The translations under genes were made by a program, and so were the position numbers. Below the pieces are notes generated by a model. That model worked only from the letters and a program-made list of their open reading frames with translations, did not search any database and was not told the origin of the DNA. From contig URAU01000004.1 in assembly GCA_900545955.1 (NCBI GenBank), positions 1 through 64,000 of the forward strand: a stretch of DNA of 64,000 nucleotides, read 5' to 3'. Within the stretch, counting starts at the first letter, position 1. The number at the start of each line of letters is the position of its first letter. This document shows positions 7,946-16,363 of the stretch, one piece after another. Origin of the DNA: an uncultured Porphyromonadaceae bacterium (GTDB taxonomy: Bacteria; Bacteroidota; Bacteroidia; Bacteroidales; Muribaculaceae).

Positions 7946-9070
7946 ATGTATCATTTTGACAACCGCATAGTGGTTACGCTCGATGCCGGAGGCACCAATC
8001 TGGTGTTCAGCGCAATGCGTGGCTGTGAATTCATCGTCGACCCTGTGACCATCCCCTCGCGCGCCGACAGCCTCGATCTCTGCCTTCAGGCTATGGTCAA
8101 CGGATTCAAGACAATCATCGACCTGCTCGACGAGAAGCCCGTGGCCATCTCGTTCGCTTTCCCCGGGCCGGCCGACTACGCCAACGGCATCGTGGGCGGT
8201 TATCTTCCCAACTTCCCCAGCTTCCGCGACGGTGTGGCCCTGGGCGCCTTCCTTGAGGAAAAATTCGGGCTGCCGGTGTTCATCAACAACGACGGCGACC
8301 TCTTCGCTTTCGGCGAGGCTACCGCCGGAGCGCTCCCCGAAATCAACCGCCGCGTGGCCGAAGCCGGCGGCCACAAGGAATACCGCAACATTCTGGGCTA
8401 TACGTTCGGTACAGGTCTGGGCGTCGGTTCCGTAATCGACGGACGGCTCAATCTCGGCAACAATTCGTGCATCGAGACATTCTGCCTCCCCTCCAAGACC
8501 AATCCCGGAGTAATGGCCGAGGACTATGCATCAATCCGCGCCGTGGTCCGCGAATATAACCGTCTGGCTGGGACATCCGATACAACGCTCACCCCCAAAG
8601 ATATATGCGAGATTGCCGACGGCACGCGTCCGGGCAACGCCGCCGCTGCCCGCGAGAGCTTCCGCCTCTTCGGCGAGGCTGCCGGCGACGCTATGGCAAC
8701 AGCCGTTACGCTCACCGATTCGCTGATTGTGGTCGGGGGAGGCCTTACCGGCGCCGCGCGCTACATTATGCCCGGTCTACTGGCTCAGTTGCGCTCCACC
8801 ATCCACACAATCAACGGCGAACAGCTGCAGCGCGTGCAGATGAGCGTGTTCGACCTTGACGACGAGGCTGAATTCGCCCGCTTCGTAAAGGGCGACGCCC
8901 GCCAGCTGAAAGTTTACGGATCGGACAAGACCGTGACCTACGACCCGATGAAGCGCACCGGTGTAATCATCTCGAAACTCGGCGCTTCGAAAGCTATTTC
9001 AATCGGCGCGTACACCTATGCGCTTTCGCAAATCGACAAGGCTAACCAAGCCTGCGGAGCAGAGGCGTAA
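7946..9070 (+). CDS. ROK family sugar kinase (glucokinase/hexokinase-like)
   Basis: A 374-residue protein of the ROK group, which phosphorylates hexoses such as glucose or N-acetylated amino sugars with ATP. TLDAGGTNLVFSAM near the N-terminus is the phosphate-binding loop, NNDGDLFAFGEA contains the catalytic Asp, and YTFGTGLGVG and IVVGGGLTGAA are the second nucleotide-binding motifs. The CxCGxxGC zinc cluster of many ROK proteins is absent. It has no helix-turn-helix, so it is a kinase and not a repressor. It is paired with manA and overlaps the convergent amino-sugar kinase gene by 29 bases at its 3' end. Confidence 0.85.
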   Translation: MYHFDNRIVVTLDAGGTNLVFSAMRGCEFIVDPVTIPSRADSLDLCLQAMVNGFKTIIDLLDEKPVAISFAFPGPADYANGIVGGYLPNFPSFRDGVALGAFLEEKFGLPVFINNDGDLFAFGEATAGALPEINRRVAEAGGHKEYRNILGYTFGTGLGVGSVIDGRLNLGNNSCIETFCLPSKTNPGVMAEDYASIRAVVREYNRLAGTSDTTLTPKDICEIADGTRPGNAAAARESFRLFGEAAGDAMATAVTLTDSLIVVGGGLTGAARYIMPGLLAQLRSTIHTINGEQLQRVQMSVFDLDDEAEFARFVKGDARQLKVYGSDKTVTYDPMKRTGVIISKLGASKAISIGAYTYALSQIDKANQACGAEA

Positions 9071-9908
9071 GTGCGTCGGGACTCACAGCTCCGAGCATAA
9101 ATCCATACAGCTTAAGGCATTCGGCGAGTACATCTTTAAACGCCACTGCCACCGATCCTACAAATCCCACCTCAGCAACATTACCGTTGAGGTGGGTTTT
9201 GTATGCAAGGAGGTTTCGCTCGATGAAGAGATGCGCGCCCTCGCGGAGTGTGCACTCGATCCATTCATCGTTGCGGAAGTCGGAATATATCGGCGCGAGC
9301 GATGCCAGAAAGCGGTTCGGCGCCATCTCGCCTGCGGCGAGGTCGGGCCGATATACGCGTCGGATTATCTCGGCATTGTTCAGACCTTTGGCTTCCACGG
9401 CAGCCCGCAGGCTTTCAGGAAGCAGGCCTTTCAGGTAGTCGGAGGCAAGACGGCGGCCGAGCCATGCGCCCGACATCTCGTCGCCGAGGATGTAGCCTCC
9501 GGCCGAGGTATTGGCTACGATTGTATCGCCATTGTAGAGCGCTGAGTTTGAGCCTGTGCCGAGTATCGCGGCTACGCCGGCCCTCTCGCCGAGCAGGGCG
9601 CGGCAGGCGCCGAGCATGTCGGAGGCCACTTCTATACTCGCCGTGCGTGTTATTTCGCACAGGGCCTGCGTCATTGCCCGGGTCGGTGCGCCGGGGAGGC
9701 ATCCGGCACCATAATACACCACGCTTTCAATCGGTTCGGTGGCGTTTTCCATGGCTTCGGCAAGCGCAGGGAGCAGCCGTCGTGTTATCTCGTCAACGCT
9801 CATCACGGCGGGATTCACGCCCGGCGAGGAGAAGCGCAGCGTGGTTCCACGGTCGGAAATTAATGCCCATTTCGCAGAGGTGCTTCCTCCGTCGGCTATC
9901 AGTTTCAT
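9042..9908 (-). CDS. N-acetylglucosamine/N-acetylmuramate kinase (BadF/BcrA ATPase family)
   Basis: A 288-residue kinase with actin-like ATPase fold: LIADGGSTSAKWAL (phosphate 1), ILGTGSNSA (phosphate 2) and ILGDEMSGAWLGRR. The reading frame continues upstream to 10007, but the family start is the ATG at 9908, 16 bases after namZ ends. Bacteroidetes homologues include GlcNAc kinases and the Tannerella MurNAc kinase MurK; given its position after a MurNAc-releasing NamZ and an AmpG-like permease, MurNAc is a plausible substrate, but the sequence does not separate the two. No murQ etherase is visible in the window. The last 29 bases overlap the convergent ROK gene. Confidence 0.85.
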   Translation of the reverse strand: MKLIADGGSTSAKWALISDRGTTLRFSSPGVNPAVMSVDEITRRLLPALAEAMENATEPIESVVYYGAGCLPGAPTRAMTQALCEITRTASIEVASDMLGACRALLGERAGVAAILGTGSNSALYNGDTIVANTSAGGYILGDEMSGAWLGRRLASDYLKGLLPESLRAAVEAKGLNNAEIIRRVYRPDLAAGEMAPNRFLASLAPIYSDFRNDEWIECTLREGAHLFIERNLLAYKTHLNGNVAEVGFVGSVAVAFKDVLAECLKLYGFMLGAVSPDALTPLLRRLG

Positions 9909-9924
9909 ATTCAGGTATTTCTGC

Positions 9925-11151
9925 TTATTCGTAAAGATGATATTGACGGCTTCGGTCGCGGAAGTCGTCGACCCCATCGTTCCAGATACTCTCCATGTCG
10001 GCCACATGGAAGCGGCGGAAGAAGGCCTCGCGCAGGCGGCGTGAGGTCACTTTGTCGAACATCTGGAGCCGCGCAGGGGTGGCAGTCGGTTTGTGAGCCG
10101 GATACATAGCGGCCAGCTCCTGCATGGCATAGAACTGTATGAGCGTCAGCGGCGCCTTGTTGAAGTCGGTGACGAAGATTTCCACGCCACCCATGTCAGT
10201 GCCTTTGCCGAAGGCGTAATTAGGCCGGTAGTTGATGGGGCGGAAGCGCACGCCGGGGAGCTTCAGACCGTTGAGACGGTCGGCCAGTTCCACGGAGTTT
10301 CCCCATGGGGCTGCGATTGTGCGGAAAGGCAGCGTGTATCCTACGCCGATCGACGCCCAGTCGAGTTCGCCGAGTATGCCGGTGGCGGGATAGTAGATTG
10401 CCGTCTCGGCCGAGGGGATGTGGGGAGAGGGGAGAACCCACGGTAGCCCGGTGTCGGCGTATAGCATATCGCGACGCCATCCCTGCATCGGGATTACGGT
10501 TAGCTTCAGCGGTTTCGGAAGCGTTATCAGCTTCTCGCTCACGAGCATTTCCGCGAGTTCTCCGGGCGTGAGGCCGTAGAGGTAGGGGATGGCGAACTGA
10601 TTGACGAACGAGCGCGTTTCGGACACGGGCGAGCCTTCCACCTTGTTGCCGCCCAGCGGGTTGGGGCGGTCGAGCACCATGAACTCGGTGCCGGTGGCGG
10701 CGCACTGCTGCATAGCCAGTCCCATGGTCGAGATGAAGGTGTAGGAGCGGCAGCCATTGTCCTGAATGTCGTAGACAAACACGTCGATGCCGTCGAGCCA
10801 TTCGGCGCGCGGCTTTCGCGTGGCGCCATAGAGCGAGTGGACCTTAACGCCTGTGCGGGCGTCGATGGTCGGGGCCACTTTCGCCCCGGCGGGAACGTCG
10901 CCGCGCACGCCGTGCTCGGGAGCAAAAAGTGCCACGAGCTCTACATCGGGTGCCTCGTGGAGCAGGTCGACGGTCGACCGCAACTGCCGGTCTACGCCCG
11001 TTGGGTTGGTGATGAGGCCCACGCGCTTGCCGCGCAGGGCCTCGAAGCCCGACTCGGCGAGGACGTCGATGCCGGTCTTGACCGCCGGTGTCGCAGCTGA
11101 TGCCGCAGCAGAGAGCAGGATGGCCGCAAGGATGTAAATGAGTCGTTTCAT
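9925..11151 (-). CDS. namZ: Exo-beta-N-acetylmuramidase NamZ (DUF1343)
   Basis: A 408-residue secreted protein with a signal peptide (MKRLIYILAAILLSAAASA). The DUF1343 signatures LRGKRVGLITNPTGVD, LFAPEHGVRGD, VFVYDIQDNGCRSYTF, VLDRPNPLGG and PSPHIPSAETAIYYPATG are all present. The family founder, Bacillus YbbC/NamZ, cleaves MurNAc from the non-reducing ends of peptidoglycan fragments in an exo manner. Its stop overlaps nothing downstream, but its ATG overlaps the stop of the MFS gene by four bases. The neighbours supply uptake and phosphorylation, so the protein fits the extracytoplasmic step of cell-wall salvage. Confidence 0.9.
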   Translation of the reverse strand: MKRLIYILAAILLSAAASAATPAVKTGIDVLAESGFEALRGKRVGLITNPTGVDRQLRSTVDLLHEAPDVELVALFAPEHGVRGDVPAGAKVAPTIDARTGVKVHSLYGATRKPRAEWLDGIDVFVYDIQDNGCRSYTFISTMGLAMQQCAATGTEFMVLDRPNPLGGNKVEGSPVSETRSFVNQFAIPYLYGLTPGELAEMLVSEKLITLPKPLKLTVIPMQGWRRDMLYADTGLPWVLPSPHIPSAETAIYYPATGILGELDWASIGVGYTLPFRTIAAPWGNSVELADRLNGLKLPGVRFRPINYRPNYAFGKGTDMGGVEIFVTDFNKAPLTLIQFYAMQELAAMYPAHKPTATPARLQMFDKVTSRRLREAFFRRFHVADMESIWNDGVDDFRDRSRQYHLYE

Positions 11152-12425
11152 GATTTCTTTCCGAAGTTTTTATCGACGTGGATCAGGTAGCAGACGCCGA
11201 TAGTGGCCACGCAGCATATCATCGTCCATATGAAGAACGCCACATAGCTGAAATGATCGGTAATCCATCCGGCGGCCATCCCCGGGAGCATCATCCCGAG
11301 GGCCATGAAGCCGGTGCATATGGAATAGTGGGCGGTCTTGAATCGTCCGGCCGAAAAATAGATGAGGTAGAGCATATAGGCCGTGAAGCCAAAGCCATAG
11401 CCGAATTGCTCGACGAACACGCAGAGGTAGATTTCCCATATGGCCGACGGCTGTGCGACAGCGAGGTATACGAAGGTCAGGCAGGTGAGCGACATGCTCC
11501 AGGCCATGGGGTGGAGCCAGTAGCGCAGTCCGCGGCGTGCGGCGGCCAGACCGCCAACGATGCCCCCGAGCATCAGGCCGATTACGCCGATTGTGCCGTA
11601 GACGAGTCCCACCTGGTCGGGTGTGAGGCCCAGACCGCCGCTCTCGGTCGGATCGAGCATGAAGGGGGTGATCATCTTCACGAGCTGAGCTTCGGGGAGG
11701 CGGTAAAGCAGCATGAAAGTGAGGGCTACGCCCACCTGCGGCTTGCGGAAGAAGGCCACGAACGTCTCGGTGAACTCGCGGAGCACCTCGCCGCGCGAGC
11801 GCGGCGACCGCATCGCGTCGGCAGCAGGACGGGGCAGAGCGAACGAATGGTAGGAAGCCACCAGCGCGAAAAAGGCTGCGAGGATGCCGAATACCACTAT
11901 CCATCCGGCCTTGGGCTGGGCCCATGCGTCGCTAACGAAGGCTGCGACTACAACCAGCGCCCCCTGGCCCACAACCATCGATATGCGGTAAAATAGCGAA
12001 CGGATGCCCACGAATAGGCTCTGCTGATGTTCGGTCAGCGCGAGCATGTAGAAGCCGTCGGCAGCGATGTCGTGTGTGGCCGAGGCAAATGCCATCAGCC
12101 AGAAAAGAGCAAGCGTGGCCTGGAAGAAACCTGACGCAGGGAGCGCGAACGCTATCGAGGCCATAGCGATGGCGATTGCCCACTGCATGGCGAGCACCCA
12201 CCAGCGCTTGCTGCGGATAATGTCGACAAAAGGACTCCAGAAGGGTTTGATTACCCACGGCAGATAGAGCCAGGCGGTATAGAAGGCAATTTCTGTGTTG
12301 CCGATGCCGAGACATTTGTACATCACCGTGCTGATGGTCATTACGGCCATATACGGGAGACCTTCGGCGAAATATAGTGTTGGAATCCACCACCATGGGT
12401 GGCGCTGGGTGGCTTGAGTGCTCAT
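11148..12425 (-). CDS. AmpG-like MFS permease for muropeptides
   Basis: A 425-residue inner-membrane protein with about 12 hydrophobic segments. WWWIPTLYFAEGLPYMAVMTISTVMYKCLGI near the N-terminus and YLPWVIKPFWSPFVDI are typical of AmpG-type major-facilitator permeases, which import anhydro-muropeptides or related sugars. The frame is open to 12602, but the ATG at 12425 starts the recognisable protein and overlaps the stop of the SpoIID-like gene by four bases (ATGA). It overlaps namZ by four bases at the other end. These couplings and the neighbours support a role in peptidoglycan recycling; the exact substrate is unproven. Confidence 0.85.
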   Translation of the reverse strand: MSTQATQRHPWWWIPTLYFAEGLPYMAVMTISTVMYKCLGIGNTEIAFYTAWLYLPWVIKPFWSPFVDIIRSKRWWVLAMQWAIAIAMASIAFALPASGFFQATLALFWLMAFASATHDIAADGFYMLALTEHQQSLFVGIRSLFYRISMVVGQGALVVVAAFVSDAWAQPKAGWIVVFGILAAFFALVASYHSFALPRPAADAMRSPRSRGEVLREFTETFVAFFRKPQVGVALTFMLLYRLPEAQLVKMITPFMLDPTESGGLGLTPDQVGLVYGTIGVIGLMLGGIVGGLAAARRGLRYWLHPMAWSMSLTCLTFVYLAVAQPSAIWEIYLCVFVEQFGYGFGFTAYMLYLIYFSAGRFKTAHYSICTGFMALGMMLPGMAAGWITDHFSYVAFFIWTMICCVATIGVCYLIHVDKNFGKKS

Positions 12426-13666
12426 TTGTACAGTTGTGTGAGTTGTGCTTTCGGGAAATAATGGCTGAGGATTTCGTCGGAGGAATGACCCTCCGCACCC
12501 ATTACGGCAGCTCCTATCTGGCAGAGTCCTACGCCGTGGCCCCAACCGTGGCCGCGGAGGGTGAAATGGCCGTCGGCCGAGGGCCCTTCGATGTCCATCC
12601 ACGAGCTACGCAGATGCGTCGGACTGAGCCAGCGGCGGATTTCTAGTTCCTTGCCGACAACCATACTGCGGAGGGTGCCCCGTATGAACAGTCGGGTGAT
12701 ACGGCCTGAGGCGCCGCGGCAGAGCGGACGCAGTTCGAGAATTTGGCCGAAATCGATGCCGCTTTTTCGGGCTATGAGGGCGGCGAGTTCGTCGGCCGCT
12801 ATGCGCTCGGTCCACCGGTCGAAGCCGGGCTGCTCGCGGTCGTAGCTGTTGAGCACCGTGGCGAGAACCTCGGGCGTGGCGCGCAGGCAGTAAGGGTCGT
12901 CAATAGACTCCAGATAGGGGTGAGAGGCGTTCTCCCAGCAGGCGTCGAAGCGCTCGGTTCGGCCGCCGCAGCATTTCGAGAAACGTGCGTCGCAGATTTC
13001 GTCGCCGTAGGTCAGCACGATGCCGCGGGTGGCGTCGACGGCGCGGGCCACGGCCGCCGACGTGCGCCGGCTTACGCCCTGATAGCGCTGGCAGTGGTCG
13101 TCGGCGCAGACGTCGAATTGCGTGTGGTCCTCGCGGTCGTGCCAGCATACGAGTTCGTCGGTTATCCGGCCGTCGACGACGGTGAATCCGGTGATTGAGC
13201 AACGTCCCTGCGGATGCTTCCCGACGTCGGCGAGCTGACGCAGAAGCCAGCTGCGCGACGTGATGGCGTGGGCTTTGAGAAACTCCTCGGGCGCGTCGGC
13301 CTTCATCTCTGAGCAGACCACGCTGCGCAGGTAGGCCTCGACGCCGATTTCGTTGATTGCGATGATGTCGGTGTCGTTGTCGGCCGAACTACGAAGCAGT
13401 AGCGAGCCTTCGAAACGCTGTGGTTCGCGGCGCTCCCAGTGGAAGCCGATGCCTATTGCCACGTCGCTCAGCTCGAAGGCCGCCTCGCCGGACTTCGTTG
13501 CCCCGAGCGGCGGTCTCAATTCGCCCCCTGCGGCATCCACCTCCGCCCGGCTGACCTCGCGCACCTCCCCTCCAGGGGTGGAAAAGCGGATTGTCGGGCC
13601 GCTGACAATCCCCACCCGTATGGTCGGCTCGGCCGCGAGAGACCGCTTAGAGTCTGACATTTTCAT
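12422..13666 (-). CDS. SpoIID/LytB domain protein
   Basis: A 414-residue protein with a SpoIID/LytB domain: LKAHAITSRSWLL, the cysteine-containing FDVCADDHCQRYQG, KCCGGRTERFDACWE and the C-terminal GHGWGHGVGLCQIGAAVMG. In Bacillus, SpoIID is a lytic transglycosylase acting on denuded glycan strands and LytB enhances an amidase. I chose the ATG at 13666, which overlaps the hipA stop by four bases; a second ATG lies at 13660. No signal peptide is visible from either start, so its location is unclear. It is linked by a further ATGA overlap to the MFS gene and probably processes glycan fragments. Confidence 0.85.
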   Translation of the reverse strand: MKMSDSKRSLAAEPTIRVGIVSGPTIRFSTPGGEVREVSRAEVDAAGGELRPPLGATKSGEAAFELSDVAIGIGFHWERREPQRFEGSLLLRSSADNDTDIIAINEIGVEAYLRSVVCSEMKADAPEEFLKAHAITSRSWLLRQLADVGKHPQGRCSITGFTVVDGRITDELVCWHDREDHTQFDVCADDHCQRYQGVSRRTSAAVARAVDATRGIVLTYGDEICDARFSKCCGGRTERFDACWENASHPYLESIDDPYCLRATPEVLATVLNSYDREQPGFDRWTERIAADELAALIARKSGIDFGQILELRPLCRGASGRITRLFIRGTLRSMVVGKELEIRRWLSPTHLRSSWMDIEGPSADGHFTLRGHGWGHGVGLCQIGAAVMGAEGHSSDEILSHYFPKAQLTQLYK

Positions 13667-14784
13667 TTCGGGTTGTATTTTGTTATATCGCTGCAATTGT
13701 AGGCCACCTGCTCGAAAAGCTGGTGGCACCGGGCTTCTGGAATCCGTATTTTTCTGCCAGCCTCCATAAAATCTGCCTTTGTGGGCGTACCGGTACCGTT
13801 GACCGATGTGGCATGCTGACCGTTATATCCTTCGGCGCACATGGTGAGGTCGTAGGCCGGTGCAAGGCGCCATGCTGTTTTGCCGGAATCATTTTTTTTA
13901 ACGAGGAAACTGAAATTCTTGCAGTGGTCGTCCTTGTTGTCAGTCAGGTAGTTGAAGACCATACGCCGAAACATCTCCTCGACATCCGCATGATTTTGAG
14001 TTAAGAATCCTGTCAGGGCGAGCAGATTGTCGTAATCGAGTATCGGAGTGGATATCGAAACGCACAGTAGCCCTCCGGCTGTAGCAGTGTGGATGCGTTC
14101 GCCTGTAGGAGCAATATCGAAGCGTCGCGAGGCGAAATATTTGCCGTTGACGAGGCGGAAATCCGGGACGTCGATACCGCATTTTCTTGCGGACTCGTTA
14201 TAGCGAAGTTCGATTTCTCCGATGTCTTTCGGATCGTAGGTATGGCGGAATTTTATAAGCCAGTGGCCATCCTCGTCGGAGAATACAGCTTTTGGGCGTG
14301 CGCCGCCGCTGTTACCGCTGTTGAAGAGGAGGAGTCCGGCGTCGGTCGACTGCCGTTCGCGTAATACCTCGAGTGCCTTTTGCTGGAGGAGATCGAAGTC
14401 AGTTGTGTCTTCCCCGGTGATGATTTCGGTCGCCGGGGCGTAGGTCAAAGCTCCCATACCGTTGTCGCCCACAATACTTAGTCGGTCGAGTGCGGTGAAA
14501 TCGTCGTCGTTGATACCATATTTCAGCAGTGCTTTGTGAAGGAGGTATCGGCCGTAGCCGTCGGGCAGGCTGTCCTCAAATATTCCGAAGTTGCCTCCGA
14601 AAGGCGTAGGTTTGGCCGTGAAAATGCCCGGTTTCAGTGGAAGCTCAAGAGGCGAAATGCTGAAACCGTCGGCAATCCACTGCGCGTCGTATTCGAACGC
14701 ACATAGTTGCCGTTCAGGCGTGAACGACAGGGTGCCGACCTTTTGGTCGTGGTATTTTACGGTCAGACGGTCAATGTGTTTCAT
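13663..14784 (-). CDS. hipA: HipA-like serine/threonine kinase toxin
   Basis: A 373-residue full-length HipA: N-subdomain 1 (about 1-110) with FEDSLPDGYGRYLL, then the kinase core. The Gly-rich loop GNSGGARPK (158-166), the IKFRH strand, the catalytic segment TDNKDDHCKNFSF (281-293) and the metal-binding PAYDLT (309-314) are all intact, so it is probably active. E. coli HipA phosphorylates glutamyl-tRNA synthetase and causes growth arrest; other HipA kinases have other targets. It overlaps hipB upstream and the SpoIID-like gene downstream by four bases each, which puts it inside the cell-wall salvage operon. Confidence 0.92.
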   Translation of the reverse strand: MKHIDRLTVKYHDQKVGTLSFTPERQLCAFEYDAQWIADGFSISPLELPLKPGIFTAKPTPFGGNFGIFEDSLPDGYGRYLLHKALLKYGINDDDFTALDRLSIVGDNGMGALTYAPATEIITGEDTTDFDLLQQKALEVLRERQSTDAGLLLFNSGNSGGARPKAVFSDEDGHWLIKFRHTYDPKDIGEIELRYNESARKCGIDVPDFRLVNGKYFASRRFDIAPTGERIHTATAGGLLCVSISTPILDYDNLLALTGFLTQNHADVEEMFRRMVFNYLTDNKDDHCKNFSFLVKKNDSGKTAWRLAPAYDLTMCAEGYNGQHATSVNGTGTPTKADFMEAGRKIRIPEARCHQLFEQVAYNCSDITKYNPK

Positions 14785-15158
14785 CCTTGGGGTTTGGGCT
14801 TGCGGTGGTAGGCTTTGGTTTTCTTGCTGTTTTTGTGGATTTGTGTCAGCTCTTCCATTGTCTGGTATTTGGGCGTGGCGAGCACCTGCTCGATTTCGCG
14901 CGGGTAGCCCAGCGCGATGGCCAGACGGATGAAGTTGCCCAGCGATATGAGCGCCTTTTGCTCAAAGCGGGCTATGTTGGCCGGGGCGACGCCCGAAAGC
15001 CGGGCGACGTCGTCGCGTGTCAGCGATTTCTCCACGCGCCGGCGCCGGAAATCGCTCGCGAGCTTGCGCGCTACGTCGTCGGGATCGGGCGGCATAAGAG
15101 CTGCTAATACCGATAACATATTATTCGCATCATTGAAATTTTCCATATTCCGATTCAT
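14781..15158 (-). CDS. hipB: HipB-like antitoxin and repressor (Xre family HTH)
   Basis: A 125-residue DNA-binding protein. The helix-turn-helix is at about 40-85: LTRDDVARLSGVAPANIARFEQ followed by SLGNFIRLAIALGYP. In HipBA systems the antitoxin binds the toxin and represses the operon. An ATGA overlap joins it to hipA. The N-terminal 30 residues and the basic tail (HKNSKKTKAYHRKPK) extend beyond the core domain; the tail may contact HipA. An alternative start is Met5. Repeats at 15183-15235 in front of the gene are candidate operators. Confidence 0.88.
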   Translation of the reverse strand: MNRNMENFNDANNMLSVLAALMPPDPDDVARKLASDFRRRRVEKSLTRDDVARLSGVAPANIARFEQKALISLGNFIRLAIALGYPREIEQVLATPKYQTMEELTQIHKNSKKTKAYHRKPKPQG

Positions 15159-15182
15159 ATATTATCAGTTATAAAGGTACGT

Positions 15183-15235
15183 CAAAATTATGACCTGACA
15201 AAATTATGGCCTCTGAATATTGCGGAAAATTATGG
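15183..15235 (-). promoter_or_regulatory. hipBA promoter with direct-repeat operator candidates
   Basis: CAAAATTATGACCT (15183-15196) is repeated as CAAAATTATGGCCT (15199-15212), 16 bases apart, and the core AAAATTATGG occurs again at 15226-15235. On the minus strand CAAAATTA reads TAATTTTG, a perfect -7 box, 25 bases before the hipB start. The repeats therefore overlap the promoter, as expected of sites bound by an autorepressor. Confidence 0.55.
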
Positions 15236-15277
15236 ATGATGCAACTCCGGGAACGTTGCTTCGGAAAATATGTTGTT

Positions 15278-16129
15278 TTATTTGGTCGGGGAAGGGAAGA
15301 GACTGCTGTCGGTGGAATAGGGTATATACTCGATATACTCCATCTCGGGGTCGGGCGCGGGAAGCTTGACTTCGTAGGTCTCTCCGCAGCCGTTGAGAAG
15401 GATAAGGTCAGGCTCGGAGGAGATAAACGACCAGTATATGCCTCCGTCGGGAGAGAATGTGCATTTGTCGGGCTGGAATTTCGTGTGGTCTATTTCAAGG
15501 TCGTTGCGCGTCAGCCGGTAATTGTCGGGTATGATTTCCATGGTGAATTCTCCGGTATTGGAGTTTTTCATCATACGGATGTTCTGGAAAAACAGCGTAC
15601 CGTCGTTGCAGTTTCTTGTTGCGGCGGCGCGGATGTAAACCATATTCGGGCTGACCATGTAGACAAACATGTGGCGGTTGGTGTTAATTTCGCAGTAAAC
15701 CATCTCGTCGTTAACGCCGTAGCCCGCGCCCAGACGCCACTGCTGGAGCGAAGCGCCCACATCCAGTCTGGAATTGCATTTCGGCATCTCGTAGGGTGCC
15801 ACAACCCGGATATCCTCAACCTTTTTGAGGGGGTAGCCGTCGATGGTCAGCACACCACCCTCGAGCGATATTGCAAGAGCGTCTGTATCGGATGTTGTGG
15901 TCTTGCCGCCTTTTTCGAATACGGTTTTTCGGGAGATGCCGGCGTTGGGAATTTCAAGTTTTGCCTGCATCGTGCTGTCGGCCTGATAATAGAAAATGCA
16001 TATGGAATCGGTCAGCACGGCCTCGGCCGTGTCGCTGCTCCATACACCTTTAAAATCTGAAAAACTTTTTGTGGCATATGCCGCAAAGGCCACGGCCCAA
16101 GCGGCAATCAATAATGTCAGATGTCTCAT
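15278..16129 (-). CDS. Secreted protein of unknown function
   Basis: A 283-residue protein with a signal peptide (MRHLTLLIAAWAVAFAAYA). The rest looks like a soluble beta-rich domain: FKGVWSSDTAEAVLTDSICIFYYQADSTM at the mature start resembles small proteins that measure a molecule's effect on a readout, but I recognise no family. It ends 119 bases before the hipBA operon begins and is on the same strand; the hipBA promoter lies in that gap, so it is probably transcribed separately. Function unknown. Confidence 0.75.
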   Translation of the reverse strand: MRHLTLLIAAWAVAFAAYATKSFSDFKGVWSSDTAEAVLTDSICIFYYQADSTMQAKLEIPNAGISRKTVFEKGGKTTTSDTDALAISLEGGVLTIDGYPLKKVEDIRVVAPYEMPKCNSRLDVGASLQQWRLGAGYGVNDEMVYCEINTNRHMFVYMVSPNMVYIRAAATRNCNDGTLFFQNIRMMKNSNTGEFTMEIIPDNYRLTRNDLEIDHTKFQPDKCTFSPDGGIYWSFISSEPDLILLNGCGETYEVKLPAPDPEMEYIEYIPYSTDSSLFPSPTK

Positions 16130-16177
16130 TTCCGGTTTGTGAAGGTTGGGGTGATCAACGTATTATAAGGCTATAAA

Positions 16178-16363
16178 TCAGGCATTCTTTCCATCCATAC
16201 GGCGCAGGGCCTCCTCACCGGAGATATGAATCGGGCGGCCATCGGCATCGGCTACAACCACCGGTTCGCCCAGCTTCGCCTTCCGCTCGAACAGCTTCCG
16301 CTGCGCCTCCCTGATTCCGGCGATAATCTTATTTCCGAATTCTATTCTTTCCTGCTCCGACAT
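16178..16363 (-). CDS. Small protein paired with the zeta-like kinase (possible antitoxin)
   Basis: A 61-residue acidic/basic helical protein. The first half (MSEQERIEFGNKIIAGIREAQRKLFERKAKLG) should form an amphipathic helix; the second half, PVVVADADGRPIHISGEEALRRM, recalls short antitoxin-like modules. It overlaps the 3' end of the zeta-like kinase gene by 22 bases, which suggests translational coupling. Small ORFs of this kind commonly accompany Bacteroidetes zeta-like genes. A role as antitoxin is inference from gene order alone. Confidence 0.7.
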   Translation of the reverse strand: MSEQERIEFGNKIIAGIREAQRKLFERKAKLGEPVVVADADGRPIHISGEEALRRMDGKNA

